A stretch of DNA of 64,000 bases from Komarekiella delphini-convector SJRDD-AB1 (GTDB lineage Bacteria > Cyanobacteriota > Cyanobacteriia > Cyanobacteriales > Nostocaceae). The stretch spans positions 1 through 64,000 of the forward strand of contig NZ_VJXY01000028.1 of the NCBI RefSeq assembly GCF_014831675.1. Direction: 5' to 3'. Under the pieces are notes generated by a model, which saw nothing but the letters and a program-made list of their open reading frames with translations, made no database searches and had not been told where the DNA came from. The position numbers and the translations under genes were made by a program. Positions 47,901 to 57,206 of this stretch are shown piece by piece; within the stretch, counting starts at the first letter, position 1, and each line of letters starts with the position of its first letter.

Positions 47901-50900
47901 ACACCAATCGAAAATTTATTAGCAGGTATTTGGGCGGAAGTACTTGGTATTGAAAAAGTAGGTATTAATAATAATTTCTTTGAATTAGGTGGACATTCAT
48001 TAATTGCCACTCGTGTAATTTCCCGAATCCGGCAAGTTTTTAAAGTAGAGCTTGCTTTACGTTATTTATTTGAAAAACCAACGATAGCTGGGCTAGCGAA
48101 AGAAATTGAAAAAGCTCTTAAGGTAGACTCAAGAAATGAGCCAAGGAATATTGAGCGGATTTTGCGATCGCAAGAATTACCGTTATCATTTGCTCAACAA
48201 CGGTTATGGTTCCTTGACCAATTAGAGCCAAATAATTCCTTCTACAACATTGCTGCTGCTGTTCGCCTAGAGGGACAACTAAATATAGGGGCACTAGAGC
48301 AAAGTTTTAACGAGATTATCAGCCGCCATGAAGCCCTACGAACCAATTTTCAAACAATAGAAGGGCAAGCGATCGCTGTGATCTCAGAAGCGATATCATT
48401 AATATTACCAATATTTGATATTAGCGAGCTACCTTTAAATCTACAAGAAGCCGAAGTCAAAAAACAGGCTTCTCAAGAAGCACAGAAACCTTTTGATCTT
48501 AAAGGCGACTTGCTGCTGAGAGTGAAACTATTACGTCTTAATCAACAAGAACACATAATTTTATTGACAATACACCACATTGTCTCTGACGGTTGGTCAA
48601 TAGATATACTAGTGCGGGAGTTGGCAACACTTTATCAAGCTTTCTGTAATGGGCAACCCTCTCCGTTACCTGCACTGCCAATACAGTATGTAGACTTCGC
48701 GGCTTGGCAACGCGAATGGCTGCAAGGAGAAATACTTAAAACCCAGATATCTTACTGGCTTAAGCAGTTAAAGAACGCGCCAAAAGTATTAGAGTTACCC
48801 ACAGATCATCCAAGACCAGCAATTCAGACTTTTCGGGGTTCGACCTACTCATTCAAGCTATCTAATCAGCTCTCTTGTTCCTTAAATAAACTCAGCCAGC
48901 AGCAGGGAAGTACTTTATTTATGACTCTGTTAGCTGCTTTCCAAACATTGTTATGGCGTTACACAGGCAGCGAAGATATTGTAGTCGGTTCGCCCATCGC
49001 TAATCGCAACCGAGCAGAAATAGAAGGGTTAATTGGATTTTTTGTCAATACTTTAGTACTGCGAACTAACTTAGCAGGAAATCCCAACTTTGAAGAGTTA
49101 CTTAAACGGGTGCGGGAAGTAGCTTTAGGAGCTTACGCACATCAGGATTTACCTTTTGAGTTGTTAGTTGAGGAACTGCAACCACAGCGGGATTTAAGTC
49201 ATACACCACTCTTTCAAGTGATGTTTGTGCTTCAGAATGCGCCGATGTCTGCTTTAGAGTTACCTGGTTTGACTTTAAGCCCCTTAGAAAGCAATAGTGA
49301 TAGTGCCAAGTTGGATTTAACCCTATATATAACTGAAACAGTTGATGGATTACTGGGTAATTTAGAATACAATACTGATTTATTTGAAGAGAGTTCCATA
49401 CAAAGGATGGCGGCGCATTTGCAAACGTTGCTTGAAGGAATTGTTGCTAATCCACAGCAGCGTTTGTCAGAGTTACCACTGTTAACTGAATTTGAGCGAC
49501 GCCAATTAATGGTTGAGTGGAATGATACAGAAGTTAAATATCCTCAACAATGCATTCATGAGTTATTTGAAGCGCAAGTAGAAAAAACACCCGATGCAGT
49601 AGCAGTGGTGTTTGAGGAAGAACAACTTACTTATAAAGAACTGAACGCTAAAGCGAATCAACTAGGGGATTATTTACAAGTTTTAGGAGTAAAAGCAGAA
49701 GTATTGGTGGGGATTTGTCTAGAGCGTTCTTTAGGGATGGTCATCGGACTATTAGCCATCCTCAAAGCAGGAGGTGTATACATCCCACTAGACCCTAGTT
49801 ATCCCAAAGAACGCTTGGCATTTATCTTAGAAGATACTCAAGCTTCAGTATTACTAACTCAAACGTCACTTTTACAAGTAATACCACAACATCAAGCTGA
49901 AGTCGTTTGTTTAGATGCAGATTGGCATTATATTGCTCAACAAAGCCAAGAAAATTTATTATCTGATATAACTCCTGACAACTTAGCTTATGTTATCTAT
50001 ACTTCTGGTTCAACAGGTAAACCCAAAGGCGTACAAATTCCCCACAGTGCTTTGAGCAACTTTTTGTACTCCATGAGGAAAACACCAGGGTTAACCCAGG
50101 AGGATACTTTACTAGCAGTCACAACATATTCTTTTGATATTGCGGCGTTAGAACTTTTTCTGCCAATCATAGTTGGTGGTTGTTTGGTAATCGCTAGTCG
50201 TGAAGTAGCCTCAGACGGAACGCAATTATCAGTTTTACTGACAAACTCCAAAGCGACAGTTATGCAAGCCACACCAGCGACTTGGCAACTACTTCTAACA
50301 GCAGGCTGGAATGGCAATGAGCAATTAAAAATCCTTTGTGGTGGAGAAGCTTTACCTGGATATTTAGCCAATCAATTATTGCATCGGTGTGCCTGTTTGT
50401 GGAATATGTACGGCCCGACAGAAACCACCATTTGGTCAGCAGCATCCCAGGTAGAAATAGACAGCACAATTGTACCGATTAGTCAGGCGATCGCAAATAC
50501 ACAACTTTACATCCTAGACCAATATAATCAGTTAGTTCCTGTAGGTATAGCAGGCGAATTACATATCGGTGGGGATGGACTCGCACAAGGTTATTTCAAC
50601 CGTCCTGATTTGACAGCAGAGAAATTTATCCCCAATCCCTTTGAGAAGGTAGGAGGGAGTAGATTATATAAAACAGGGGATTTGGTACGCTATCTACCAA
50701 ATGGAGAAATCGAGTATATTGGTCGCATTGACCATCAAGTAAAAGTTCGTGGTTTTCGGATTGAACTTGGAGAGATTGAAGCACTCTTGTGCCAACACTC
50801 CGCAGTCCGAGAAGCTGTAGTTGTAGTCAGCAAAGATTCAGTAGATTCTCAACTAATAATCGCCTATTTAGTCCCTAAAATCGAGCAAACACTAACAATT

Positions 50901-52775
50901 CCTGAACTGCGTAGCTTTTTGGAGTCAAAATTACCAAGCTACATGCTACCAAGTGCTTTTGTAATATTAGAGGCACTACCACTTACACCTAACGGCAAAG
51001 TTGACCGGAAAGCTTTACCTGCACTTGACCTAGTACGTCCAGAGTTTGAAGAAACCTTTGTTGCTCCTCAAACGCTTGTTGAAAAACAGATGGCGATGAT
51101 CTGGATGCAAGTACTTGGCTTAGAAAAAATAGGAATAAATGATAACTTTTTTGAATTGGGTGGACACTCACTGTTAGCAACTCAAGTTACATCCCGCATT
51201 AATAAAATATTTGATGTTGAGTTACCATTGCGCCAAATTTTTGAATTATCGACGATAGCAAAAATAGCCAAAAGTATCGAGGAAAAAAAGCTAGTCGCTA
51301 AGTTAAATCTACCAATTGAACGGGTTTCACGAGAGATAGAATTACCCCTATCTTTTGCACAGCAGAGATTATGGTTTCTGCATCAATTAGATCCAAAGTC
51401 ATATATTTATAATGGTTCTAGTGCAGTACTGCTACAAGGTTCGCTCAACATAACTGCTTTAGAGCAAAGTATTAACGAAATAGTGCGAAGACATGAAATA
51501 TTACGAACATATTTTCAGTTGGTAAATGGGCAACCAGTTCAACTTATTGCTCCTACTTTAGCGATACCATTACCAATAGTAGATTTACAACATTTACCTG
51601 TTATTGAACAGACAACAGAGGTAGAAAATTTAAGGCTAGCAAGTTACCAACAACCGTTTGATTTAGCGCAATCTCCCTTGTTAAGGTTAACTCTTTTACG
51701 ATTGAAAACTAGGGAATATATATTGTTAGTGACGATGCACCATATTATCTCTGATGCTTGGTCAGAAGGAATCTTTATCCGAGAAGTGTCAGTACTTTAT
51801 GAAGCTTTTTCTAACGATAAGCCTTCACCACTTCCAGAGATAAATATCCAGTATGCAGACTTTTCGATATGGCAACACAAGTTTTTGCAGGGTGAGGTAC
51901 TTGATAAGTTACTTAGATATTGGGAAAAGCAATTAGGAGATAACTTGCCAGTTTTACAGTTACCTAAAAATCATCAGTCTTTAGAAGTCAAAACCTCTCA
52001 AGAAAAGCGGCAAACTTTAATACTGTCTAAAACCTTATCCCAAGCAATTAAGAAGCTAAGCGATAGTCTTGGAACCACACTATTTATGACGTTACTCGGA
52101 GCATTTAAGGTTTTACTTTATTGGTATACAGGTGACAAAGATATTGTTGTTGGGACTGATATTGCAAACCGTAATAGAATTGAAATAGAGAATTTGATAG
52201 GTTTTTTTGTTAATCAATTAGTGTTGCGTAGTAACTTATCTGGGAATCCTACTTTTAGTGATTTTCTGCAACAAATACGTAAAGTTTGTCTAGAAGCTTA
52301 TGCCCACCAAGATTTACCATTTGAGAAACTAGTTAGCGCTCTTAATCCCAAAAGAGAATTAAACCAAACTCCTTTATTTCAAGTCAAGTTCATTCTCCAA
52401 AATGCTCCCATACATCCTTTAGCACTTTCCGATTTAACGTTGACTCATTTAGATTATTTAGAAAATGCGATCGCCAGATTTGATCTACTTCTGGAACTAA
52501 CAGATACAGAACAAGGAATAGTTGGATTATTGAAATATAATAAAGACTTATTTGATGCTAGTAGTATTGCCCGATTACTAAATAGTTTTGAAATAATTTT
52601 GTCTCAAATTGTTGTAAATCCTGCTATTAAATTAAATCAACTCGAAGAAATTATCATTCAGTCAGACAGAGAATATCAGTTAAATGAAGAAGGAAAGCGA
52701 AAAAATGAATATAAACAAAAATTAAGCTTAATTAAGCGTAAAGCAATTGATATTGTACCTAAAGTTAGTGATTAA
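44934..52775 (+). CDS. NRPS2: C-A(Ser)-PCP-C-A(Gly)-PCP-C
   Basis: Two full modules plus a terminal condensation domain, 2613 aa. I start it at ATG 44934 (ribosome-binding GGAG at 44921); the longer frame overlaps NRPS1. Order: C ~10-435, DCL type as expected after an E domain (LSPMQQGILFHSL, HHLLLDGWS); A ~455-970, pocket D-V-W-H-I-S-L-V-D-K, a clear serine code; PCP, Ser1022; C ~1080-1510 (HHIVSDGWS); A ~1540-2030, pocket D-I-L-Q-L-G-M-I-W-K, a clear glycine code; PCP, Ser2079; C ~2130-2570, with HHIISDAWS, the usual Gly replaced by Ala. It ends without its own A domain, so the last C must work with NRPS3. An in-frame Gly/Arg-rich insertion from a G-rich DNA repeat lies in the first A domain (47439-47476). 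Confidence 0.95.
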   Translation: MSVKNKNIEDFYPLSPMQQGILFHSLAVSTGIYFEQFSLTLQGKLNTPEFRRAWQYVVERHSILRTCFVWEGLKEPVQIVHRQVSLPWQEYNWQHLSSEEQQQKLELFWQSDRSRGLELTQPPLMRFTLVQLSENSYSFTWSHHHLLLDGWSVPLVFKEVFACYKAFSNGQDVHLEPIRPYRDYIVWLQQQNLAEAETFWRQMLKGFTTPTQLSVQGTRKLLAQTDGSQEREVKLSVVTTARLQSLAKQHQLTLNTLLQGAWALLLSHYSGQEDVVFGAVTSGRPPILAKVESMVGLLINTLPIRVQVSPEEFLLPWLGKIKEQLVEARQYEYSPLVKVQGWSEVPKDLSLFESIVVFENYPLDTSLLEQNLNLEIKNFHAFERTNYPITLTVIPGEELLLKITCSDRFDIDTITRILRHLQTLLEGMLTKPQQRLGELSLLTEAERHQLLVEWNDTEVEYPQQCIHELFEAQVEKTPDAVAVVFADQELTYKELNTKANQLGHYLRSLGVKPEELVGICIERSLEMVIGLLAILKAGGAYIPLDPSYPKERLAYMLEDSQPSVLLTQQYLVKSLPNHKAKVVCIDGNWGLIADENTGNPVCNITCDHLAYVIYTSGSTGKPKGAMNTHRGICNRLMWMQDAYQLTTADSVLQKTPFSFDVSVWEFFWPLLTGARLVVAQPEGHRDTNYLVNLIFQQQITTLHFVPSMLQVFLEAEGLEKCQSLKRVIASGEALPAQLQKRFSNKLDAQLHNLYGPTEAAVDVTFWQCKDCVTNQKIVPIGRPIANIQIYLLDKYLNPVAIGVTGEVYIGGVGVGRGYLNRPDLTAEKFIPNPFQRGRGAGGQGGKGVTENNSERLYKTGDLARYLPNGEIEYIGRIDYQVKVRGFRVELGEIEALINQYPAVQETVVIVSGDSEDSKRLVAYVVPQSQTLTIAELRGFLESKLPSYMIPAAFVILEALPLTPNGKVDRKALPIPEFIQISSSNIILPSTPIENLLAGIWAEVLGIEKVGINNNFFELGGHSLIATRVISRIRQVFKVELALRYLFEKPTIAGLAKEIEKALKVDSRNEPRNIERILRSQELPLSFAQQRLWFLDQLEPNNSFYNIAAAVRLEGQLNIGALEQSFNEIISRHEALRTNFQTIEGQAIAVISEAISLILPIFDISELPLNLQEAEVKKQASQEAQKPFDLKGDLLLRVKLLRLNQQEHIILLTIHHIVSDGWSIDILVRELATLYQAFCNGQPSPLPALPIQYVDFAAWQREWLQGEILKTQISYWLKQLKNAPKVLELPTDHPRPAIQTFRGSTYSFKLSNQLSCSLNKLSQQQGSTLFMTLLAAFQTLLWRYTGSEDIVVGSPIANRNRAEIEGLIGFFVNTLVLRTNLAGNPNFEELLKRVREVALGAYAHQDLPFELLVEELQPQRDLSHTPLFQVMFVLQNAPMSALELPGLTLSPLESNSDSAKLDLTLYITETVDGLLGNLEYNTDLFEESSIQRMAAHLQTLLEGIVANPQQRLSELPLLTEFERRQLMVEWNDTEVKYPQQCIHELFEAQVEKTPDAVAVVFEEEQLTYKELNAKANQLGDYLQVLGVKAEVLVGICLERSLGMVIGLLAILKAGGVYIPLDPSYPKERLAFILEDTQASVLLTQTSLLQVIPQHQAEVVCLDADWHYIAQQSQENLLSDITPDNLAYVIYTSGSTGKPKGVQIPHSALSNFLYSMRKTPGLTQEDTLLAVTTYSFDIAALELFLPIIVGGCLVIASREVASDGTQLSVLLTNSKATVMQATPATWQLLLTAGWNGNEQLKILCGGEALPGYLANQLLHRCACLWNMYGPTETTIWSAASQVEIDSTIVPISQAIANTQLYILDQYNQLVPVGIAGELHIGGDGLAQGYFNRPDLTAEKFIPNPFEKVGGSRLYKTGDLVRYLPNGEIEYIGRIDHQVKVRGFRIELGEIEALLCQHSAVREAVVVVSKDSVDSQLIIAYLVPKIEQTLTIPELRSFLESKLPSYMLPSAFVILEALPLTPNGKVDRKALPALDLVRPEFEETFVAPQTLVEKQMAMIWMQVLGLEKIGINDNFFELGGHSLLATQVTSRINKIFDVELPLRQIFELSTIAKIAKSIEEKKLVAKLNLPIERVSREIELPLSFAQQRLWFLHQLDPKSYIYNGSSAVLLQGSLNITALEQSINEIVRRHEILRTYFQLVNGQPVQLIAPTLAIPLPIVDLQHLPVIEQTTEVENLRLASYQQPFDLAQSPLLRLTLLRLKTREYILLVTMHHIISDAWSEGIFIREVSVLYEAFSNDKPSPLPEINIQYADFSIWQHKFLQGEVLDKLLRYWEKQLGDNLPVLQLPKNHQSLEVKTSQEKRQTLILSKTLSQAIKKLSDSLGTTLFMTLLGAFKVLLYWYTGDKDIVVGTDIANRNRIEIENLIGFFVNQLVLRSNLSGNPTFSDFLQQIRKVCLEAYAHQDLPFEKLVSALNPKRELNQTPLFQVKFILQNAPIHPLALSDLTLTHLDYLENAIARFDLLLELTDTEQGIVGLLKYNKDLFDASSIARLLNSFEIILSQIVVNPAIKLNQLEEIIIQSDREYQLNEEGKRKNEYKQKLSLIKRKAIDIVPKVSD
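47439..47476 (+). repeat. G-rich intergenic-type repeat inserted in frame in an NRPS A domain
   Basis: AGGCAGGGGAGCAGGGGGGC and following G-tracts, the same type as window positions 1-54. It encodes roughly QRGRGAGGQGGKGV between FIPNPF and the RLYKTGDLARYL core. The other A domains here have only a short link at this point. Confidence 0.85.
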
Positions 52776-52776
52776 A

Positions 52777-53823
52777 ATGAAACCAACAAAAACAAGTAAT
52801 TTTAATTTACAGCAAAAATTCCACAAAGGTGGGAGAAAATCCATCCATTTAGAAACCGAACTAATCAAACTAGATAAGTTTGGAGATGAGCAAACCCTAC
52901 CGTTAATTATCAAACCATCCGTATCAGATGTTGATATTGCAGATTGGGCGGAGGCAAATCGAGAATTTGTAAATACAAATTTAATTAAACATGGTGCTAT
53001 ACTTTTCAAAGGATTTAATATTACCACAGCAGCCGCATTTGAAAGATTTGGTTTAGCGGTTTGTTCAGAATTATTTAATGAAAATGGTGAACATAACCGC
53101 GAAACAGTAAGCGGTAAAGTTTATACTCCAGTTTTTTATCCTGCGGATAGCAAGTTACTGTGGCATAACGAGAATTCTTTTAATTATCGATGGCCTGTGA
53201 AAATTTTATTCGGCTGTAGTCAACCTGCACAACAAGGTGGAGAAACCCCAATAGTTGATAGTCGTAAGGTGTTTCAATTCATAGAACCCAAGGTAAGGGA
53301 ACAATTTGTTGAAAAACAAGTTATGTATGTTCGTAACTATGGAAATGGATTAGGGCTTGACTGGCAAACAGTTTTTCAAACTCAAAATAGAGCAGATGTA
53401 GAAAAGTTTTGTCAAAATAATTTCATTGATTTTGAATGGAAAAATGATGGTGGATTGAGAACTATTTCTATTCGCCCAGCGGTAATCAAGCATCCTCAGA
53501 CAGGTGAAATTTCTTGGTTTAATCAAGCACAGCATTGGCATTTAGCTTGTTTAGATACACAAACTCGTGAGTCATTACTGTCATCTTTTAAAAAAGAAGA
53601 TTTGCCACGAAATTGCTTTTATGGAGATGGTACTCCTATTGAAGACTCTACAATGGTTGATATCTGTGAGGTATACCAGAGGTTAGAAGTATGTTTTCCT
53701 TGGCAACAAGGAGACATATTATTACTGGACAACGTGTTAACCGCTCATGGACGCAATCCATATCTGGGAGAACGCAAGCTTTTTGTTGCGATGAGCGAAC
53801 TGATAAGTTTTAGTCAAACTTGA
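52777..53823 (+). CDS. SyrP/TauD-type Fe(II)/2-oxoglutarate hydroxylase, probable aspartyl/asparaginyl beta-hydroxylase
   Basis: A 348-residue TauD-family oxygenase of the SyrP group. ATG 52777 starts one base after the NRPS2 stop; a longer frame beginning at TTG 52747 overlaps that gene and is unlikely. The metal triad is WHNENSFNYRWP (His130, Glu132; the HxE form found in SyrP-like proteins) and TAHGRNPYLGERKLFVAM (distal His324, with the 2-oxoglutarate-binding arginine after it). SyrP-like enzymes hydroxylate the beta-carbon of aspartate held on a PCP, making an iron-chelating alpha-hydroxycarboxylate. It lies between the NRPS with a free terminal C and the NRPS with the Asx module, exactly where a stand-alone hydroxylase recruited to that module is expected. 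Asp or Asn as substrate is open. Confidence 0.88.
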   Translation: MKPTKTSNFNLQQKFHKGGRKSIHLETELIKLDKFGDEQTLPLIIKPSVSDVDIADWAEANREFVNTNLIKHGAILFKGFNITTAAAFERFGLAVCSELFNENGEHNRETVSGKVYTPVFYPADSKLLWHNENSFNYRWPVKILFGCSQPAQQGGETPIVDSRKVFQFIEPKVREQFVEKQVMYVRNYGNGLGLDWQTVFQTQNRADVEKFCQNNFIDFEWKNDGGLRTISIRPAVIKHPQTGEISWFNQAQHWHLACLDTQTRESLLSSFKKEDLPRNCFYGDGTPIEDSTMVDICEVYQRLEVCFPWQQGDILLLDNVLTAHGRNPYLGERKLFVAMSELISFSQT

Positions 53824-53946
53824 GATAGTTAATTATTTTATTAAACTCACTGCATCTGTCAATATTAACCGTTTTTGGAACTATTCATTGAAACAGAACA
53901 GTTAAAAAAAATTTGACTCAATTTGAAATGGGATTGAACAAGAAAA

Positions 53947-56900
53947 ATGCAAGCAAAAACTCAAGGTTTTCCATTATCACCTCAACAAAAGCACCTTTGG
54001 TTAGTACAGCAAGGTAGTAATGTATATCGGAATCAATGTGCTATTTTTATTGAAGGAAATATAGAATTAGATATATTAAAAGAAGCGTTACAGAAAGTTA
54101 TTACTAAAAATGAGATTCTTCGCACAACTTTTCATCGACCGCGTGGTTTAAAAATACCTGTTCAGGTTATAGATTCTGATATTAATGTTATTTTGAATGA
54201 ACATATTTTAAAAAATCAATCTTCTCAACTGGAAGAAATAGAAGAACTTTTCGAGACAATTAAAGAACAATCCGTAAAATGTCAAGAAAACCAATTATTT
54301 AAGGTAGAGTTGGTAAAATGTTCATCAATCAAATACGTTTTATTTATTAGTTTATCCTCTCTCTGTGCAGATTATCAAACATTAAAAAATATAGTTAATG
54401 AAATTAGTCAGTATTACACTGCCTGCTTGCAGAATGTAGAACTAAGCGACGAAGAACCACTACAATATGCTGATGTCGCTACATGGCAAAATGAATTACT
54501 TGAAGCAGAAGAAATTACAACAAAGAAGAAGTATTGGCAACAAGTAGATTTTTCGGCTTTGGATAGCTTAAAACTTCCTTTTGAAAATCGTCTTTCTGAA
54601 ACATCGGAATTTAATCCTCAATTGATTAAGTTAGTGATTCACAGTGATTTACTTGTTAAGATTGAAGAACTTGTTAAAAAATATGAAATCTCGATTAATA
54701 TATTTTTCCTTACTTGCTGGCAAATTCTACTTTGGCGTTTAACTGGACAATCAAACTTAATTATAGGTCTAGGCTGTGATGGTCGCAATTACGAAGAATT
54801 AAAAGCAGCACTAGGTTTATTTGCCAAATATTTACCGCTTGCTTGCCATTTGCAAGAAAATGATACATTCAGTAATACCTTGATACAGGTTAACAACTTA
54901 ACAGATGAAATACTTGAATGGCAGGATAGTTTTAATTGGGATACATTATTTAACACAAATACAGATGATATAGAACAGTCATTTTTACCATTTTGTTTTG
55001 ATTTTGAGAAAACGGTAACTAGTTATTATGCTCCTCAAGTAGTATTTTCAATTTATCAATGTTATGTCTGCTATGACCGATTTAAAGTAAAGCTTTCTTG
55101 TACTCATACACCAAATAAATTAGTCAAATTAGAATTTCATTATGATGCCAAATTTTTCTGTAAAGAAGATATTCAACGTTTGGTGAATCAGTGGCAAATG
55201 CTGTTAGTTAGTGTTATTAATAATCCTTATCTAGCGATATCACAATTGGATATCTTCAGTGAACAAGAGCGAGAAGAACTTTTAGTTGCATTCAACAATA
55301 CTAAAACGGCAGAGCTACAATACAAGTGCATCCAACATTGGTTTGAACAGCGGTGCGATCGCACGCCAGACAACATTGCTATTATTTATAAAAATCAGCA
55401 ATTTACCTACCAAGAAGTAAACACCCGTGCTAACCAGCTAGCTCATTACTTACAACAATTTGGTGTGAAACCGGATGTAATGGTGGGACTTTGTGTCGAG
55501 CGTTCGCCTTTAATGTTGATAGGACTTTTAGGTATCTTAAAAGCTGGTGGTGCATACATACCAATTGACCCTAGCTATCCCTTAGAAAGAAAAGCTTTTA
55601 TATTAAACGACTCTCAAATGCCAGTGCTGCTGACTCAACAGCATTTAATTGCAGATTTAGCTACAAATGGAATTAAAGTAATTTGTATAGATAGTGATTG
55701 GCAAACTATAAACCAACAAGAAATTGAAAATCCAATTACTACAACAACCGAGTTAAATCTAGCCTATGTTATTTACACCTCCGGTTCCACTGGTAAACCC
55801 AAAGGAACTCTAATTCCTCATCAAGGATTAGTTAATTACTTAAGTTGGTGTACTCAAATATATCCAGTAGAGCAAGGAGTAGGAACTTTAGTTCATTCAC
55901 CTTTGGGTTTTGATTTAACAATCACTAGTCTTTTTTCACCTTTATTAGTTGGTCGTACAATAGAATTACTATCAGAAGAACAAGGCATTGAAACCCTTTC
56001 TCAAGCTTTAAGTAAAAGCTCGAATTTAAGTTTGGTGAAAATTACCCCCGCTCACTTGGATTTGCTTAAACAACAGTTATCCCAAGAAGAGATTGCAAAT
56101 AAAACTAGAGCTTTTATTATTGGTGGAGAAAATTTATTAGCCCAAAGTATAACTTTCTGGCAAGATGTAGCTCCAGATACGATATTAGTAAACGAATACG
56201 GCCCTACAGAGACAGTGGTAGGCTGTTGTGTTTATCAGATTCCAGTCGGGAAACATTCAACAGGATCTATACCCATTGGTAAGCCGATCGCTAATACCGA
56301 GTTGTACATTTTAGACCAATATTTGCAACCAGTACCGATGGGAGTAGTAGGTGAATTGCACATTGGCGGACTTGGATTAGCTAGGGGTTATCTAAATCAA
56401 CCTGAATTAACAGCGCTGAAGTTTATCCCCAATCCTTTTAGTAAAAAAGCAGGCGATCGCCTTTACAAAACTGGTGATTTAGTTCGCTTTTTAGCGAGTG
56501 GAGATATTGAGTATATAGGTCGCATTGACAACCAAGTTAAAATACGAGGTTTTCGTGTTGAACTAGGAGAAATTGAAGCGGTTATTAATCAACATCCATC
56601 AATATTGACAAGTGTAGTTATCCTTCGGGAGGATAAATCTGGAAATCAAAATTTAATAGCTTACATAACTCTCCACCCAAACAAAACATTAACGATTCCT
56701 GAACTGCGCCGCTTCTTGCAAAACAAATTGCTTGACTATATGCTACCAAATGCCTTTATGATATTAGAAGCATTACCATTAACTTCTAATGGCAAAGTAG
56801 ATCGTCAAGCATTGCCAATGCCCGATGTGCGCCCAGAATTAGAAGTTGCTTATGTAGTGCCGCAAACTGAGATTGAAAAGACAATAGCCTCGGTTTGGCA

Positions 56901-57192
56901 AAAAGCTTTAAATCTTGAAAAGATAGGTATTCACGATAATTTCTTTGAAATTGGCGGTCATTCATTACTTTTGGTTACAGTTCACAGCCAATTGCAGGAA
57001 ATATTAAAAGCAGAACTATCAACCCTTGATTTATTTAGATACCCTACCATCAATTCTTTAGCAGAGTATTTAACATCTCCAAATGCAACAGCATTGTTAC
57101 AGGACAATGATACTCAAACAGAGAAAATTTCAGCTGGTAAAGCGCAACAAAGAAAACGCTTACAAAAAATGAAATCAGTTGAAAATAATTAA
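53947..57192 (+). CDS. NRPS3: degenerate C (interface-like)-A(Asx)-PCP
   Basis: One module of 1081 aa. Residues ~8-430 have the C fold (FPLSPQQKHLWLVQQ start, ILLWRLTGQSNLIIGLGCDG), but the HHxxxDG site reads S-S-L-C-A-D-Y (137-143), with both histidines lost, so it should not condense. Non-catalytic C-like interface domains are known from beta-hydroxyaspartate siderophore synthetases, where they recruit the hydroxylase. A ~455-950: IYTSGSTGKPKG, NEYGPTET; pocket D-L-T-K-I-G-E-V-G-K, an Asn/Asp-type code. PCP Ser1006 (IGGHSL). A basic C-terminal tail (GKAQQRKRLQKMKS) may dock with the PKS encoded 14 bp downstream. The condensation step is presumably supplied by the terminal C of NRPS2. Confidence 0.92.
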   Translation: MQAKTQGFPLSPQQKHLWLVQQGSNVYRNQCAIFIEGNIELDILKEALQKVITKNEILRTTFHRPRGLKIPVQVIDSDINVILNEHILKNQSSQLEEIEELFETIKEQSVKCQENQLFKVELVKCSSIKYVLFISLSSLCADYQTLKNIVNEISQYYTACLQNVELSDEEPLQYADVATWQNELLEAEEITTKKKYWQQVDFSALDSLKLPFENRLSETSEFNPQLIKLVIHSDLLVKIEELVKKYEISINIFFLTCWQILLWRLTGQSNLIIGLGCDGRNYEELKAALGLFAKYLPLACHLQENDTFSNTLIQVNNLTDEILEWQDSFNWDTLFNTNTDDIEQSFLPFCFDFEKTVTSYYAPQVVFSIYQCYVCYDRFKVKLSCTHTPNKLVKLEFHYDAKFFCKEDIQRLVNQWQMLLVSVINNPYLAISQLDIFSEQEREELLVAFNNTKTAELQYKCIQHWFEQRCDRTPDNIAIIYKNQQFTYQEVNTRANQLAHYLQQFGVKPDVMVGLCVERSPLMLIGLLGILKAGGAYIPIDPSYPLERKAFILNDSQMPVLLTQQHLIADLATNGIKVICIDSDWQTINQQEIENPITTTTELNLAYVIYTSGSTGKPKGTLIPHQGLVNYLSWCTQIYPVEQGVGTLVHSPLGFDLTITSLFSPLLVGRTIELLSEEQGIETLSQALSKSSNLSLVKITPAHLDLLKQQLSQEEIANKTRAFIIGGENLLAQSITFWQDVAPDTILVNEYGPTETVVGCCVYQIPVGKHSTGSIPIGKPIANTELYILDQYLQPVPMGVVGELHIGGLGLARGYLNQPELTALKFIPNPFSKKAGDRLYKTGDLVRFLASGDIEYIGRIDNQVKIRGFRVELGEIEAVINQHPSILTSVVILREDKSGNQNLIAYITLHPNKTLTIPELRRFLQNKLLDYMLPNAFMILEALPLTSNGKVDRQALPMPDVRPELEVAYVVPQTEIEKTIASVWQKALNLEKIGIHDNFFEIGGHSLLLVTVHSQLQEILKAELSTLDLFRYPTINSLAEYLTSPNATALLQDNDTQTEKISAGKAQQRKRLQKMKSVENN

Positions 57193-57206
57193 GGAATTAA
57201 TAAATA

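Noticed and set aside
49997-50371. 124-codon minus-strand frame
   Set aside because: Antisense shadow within the glycine A domain of NRPS2.
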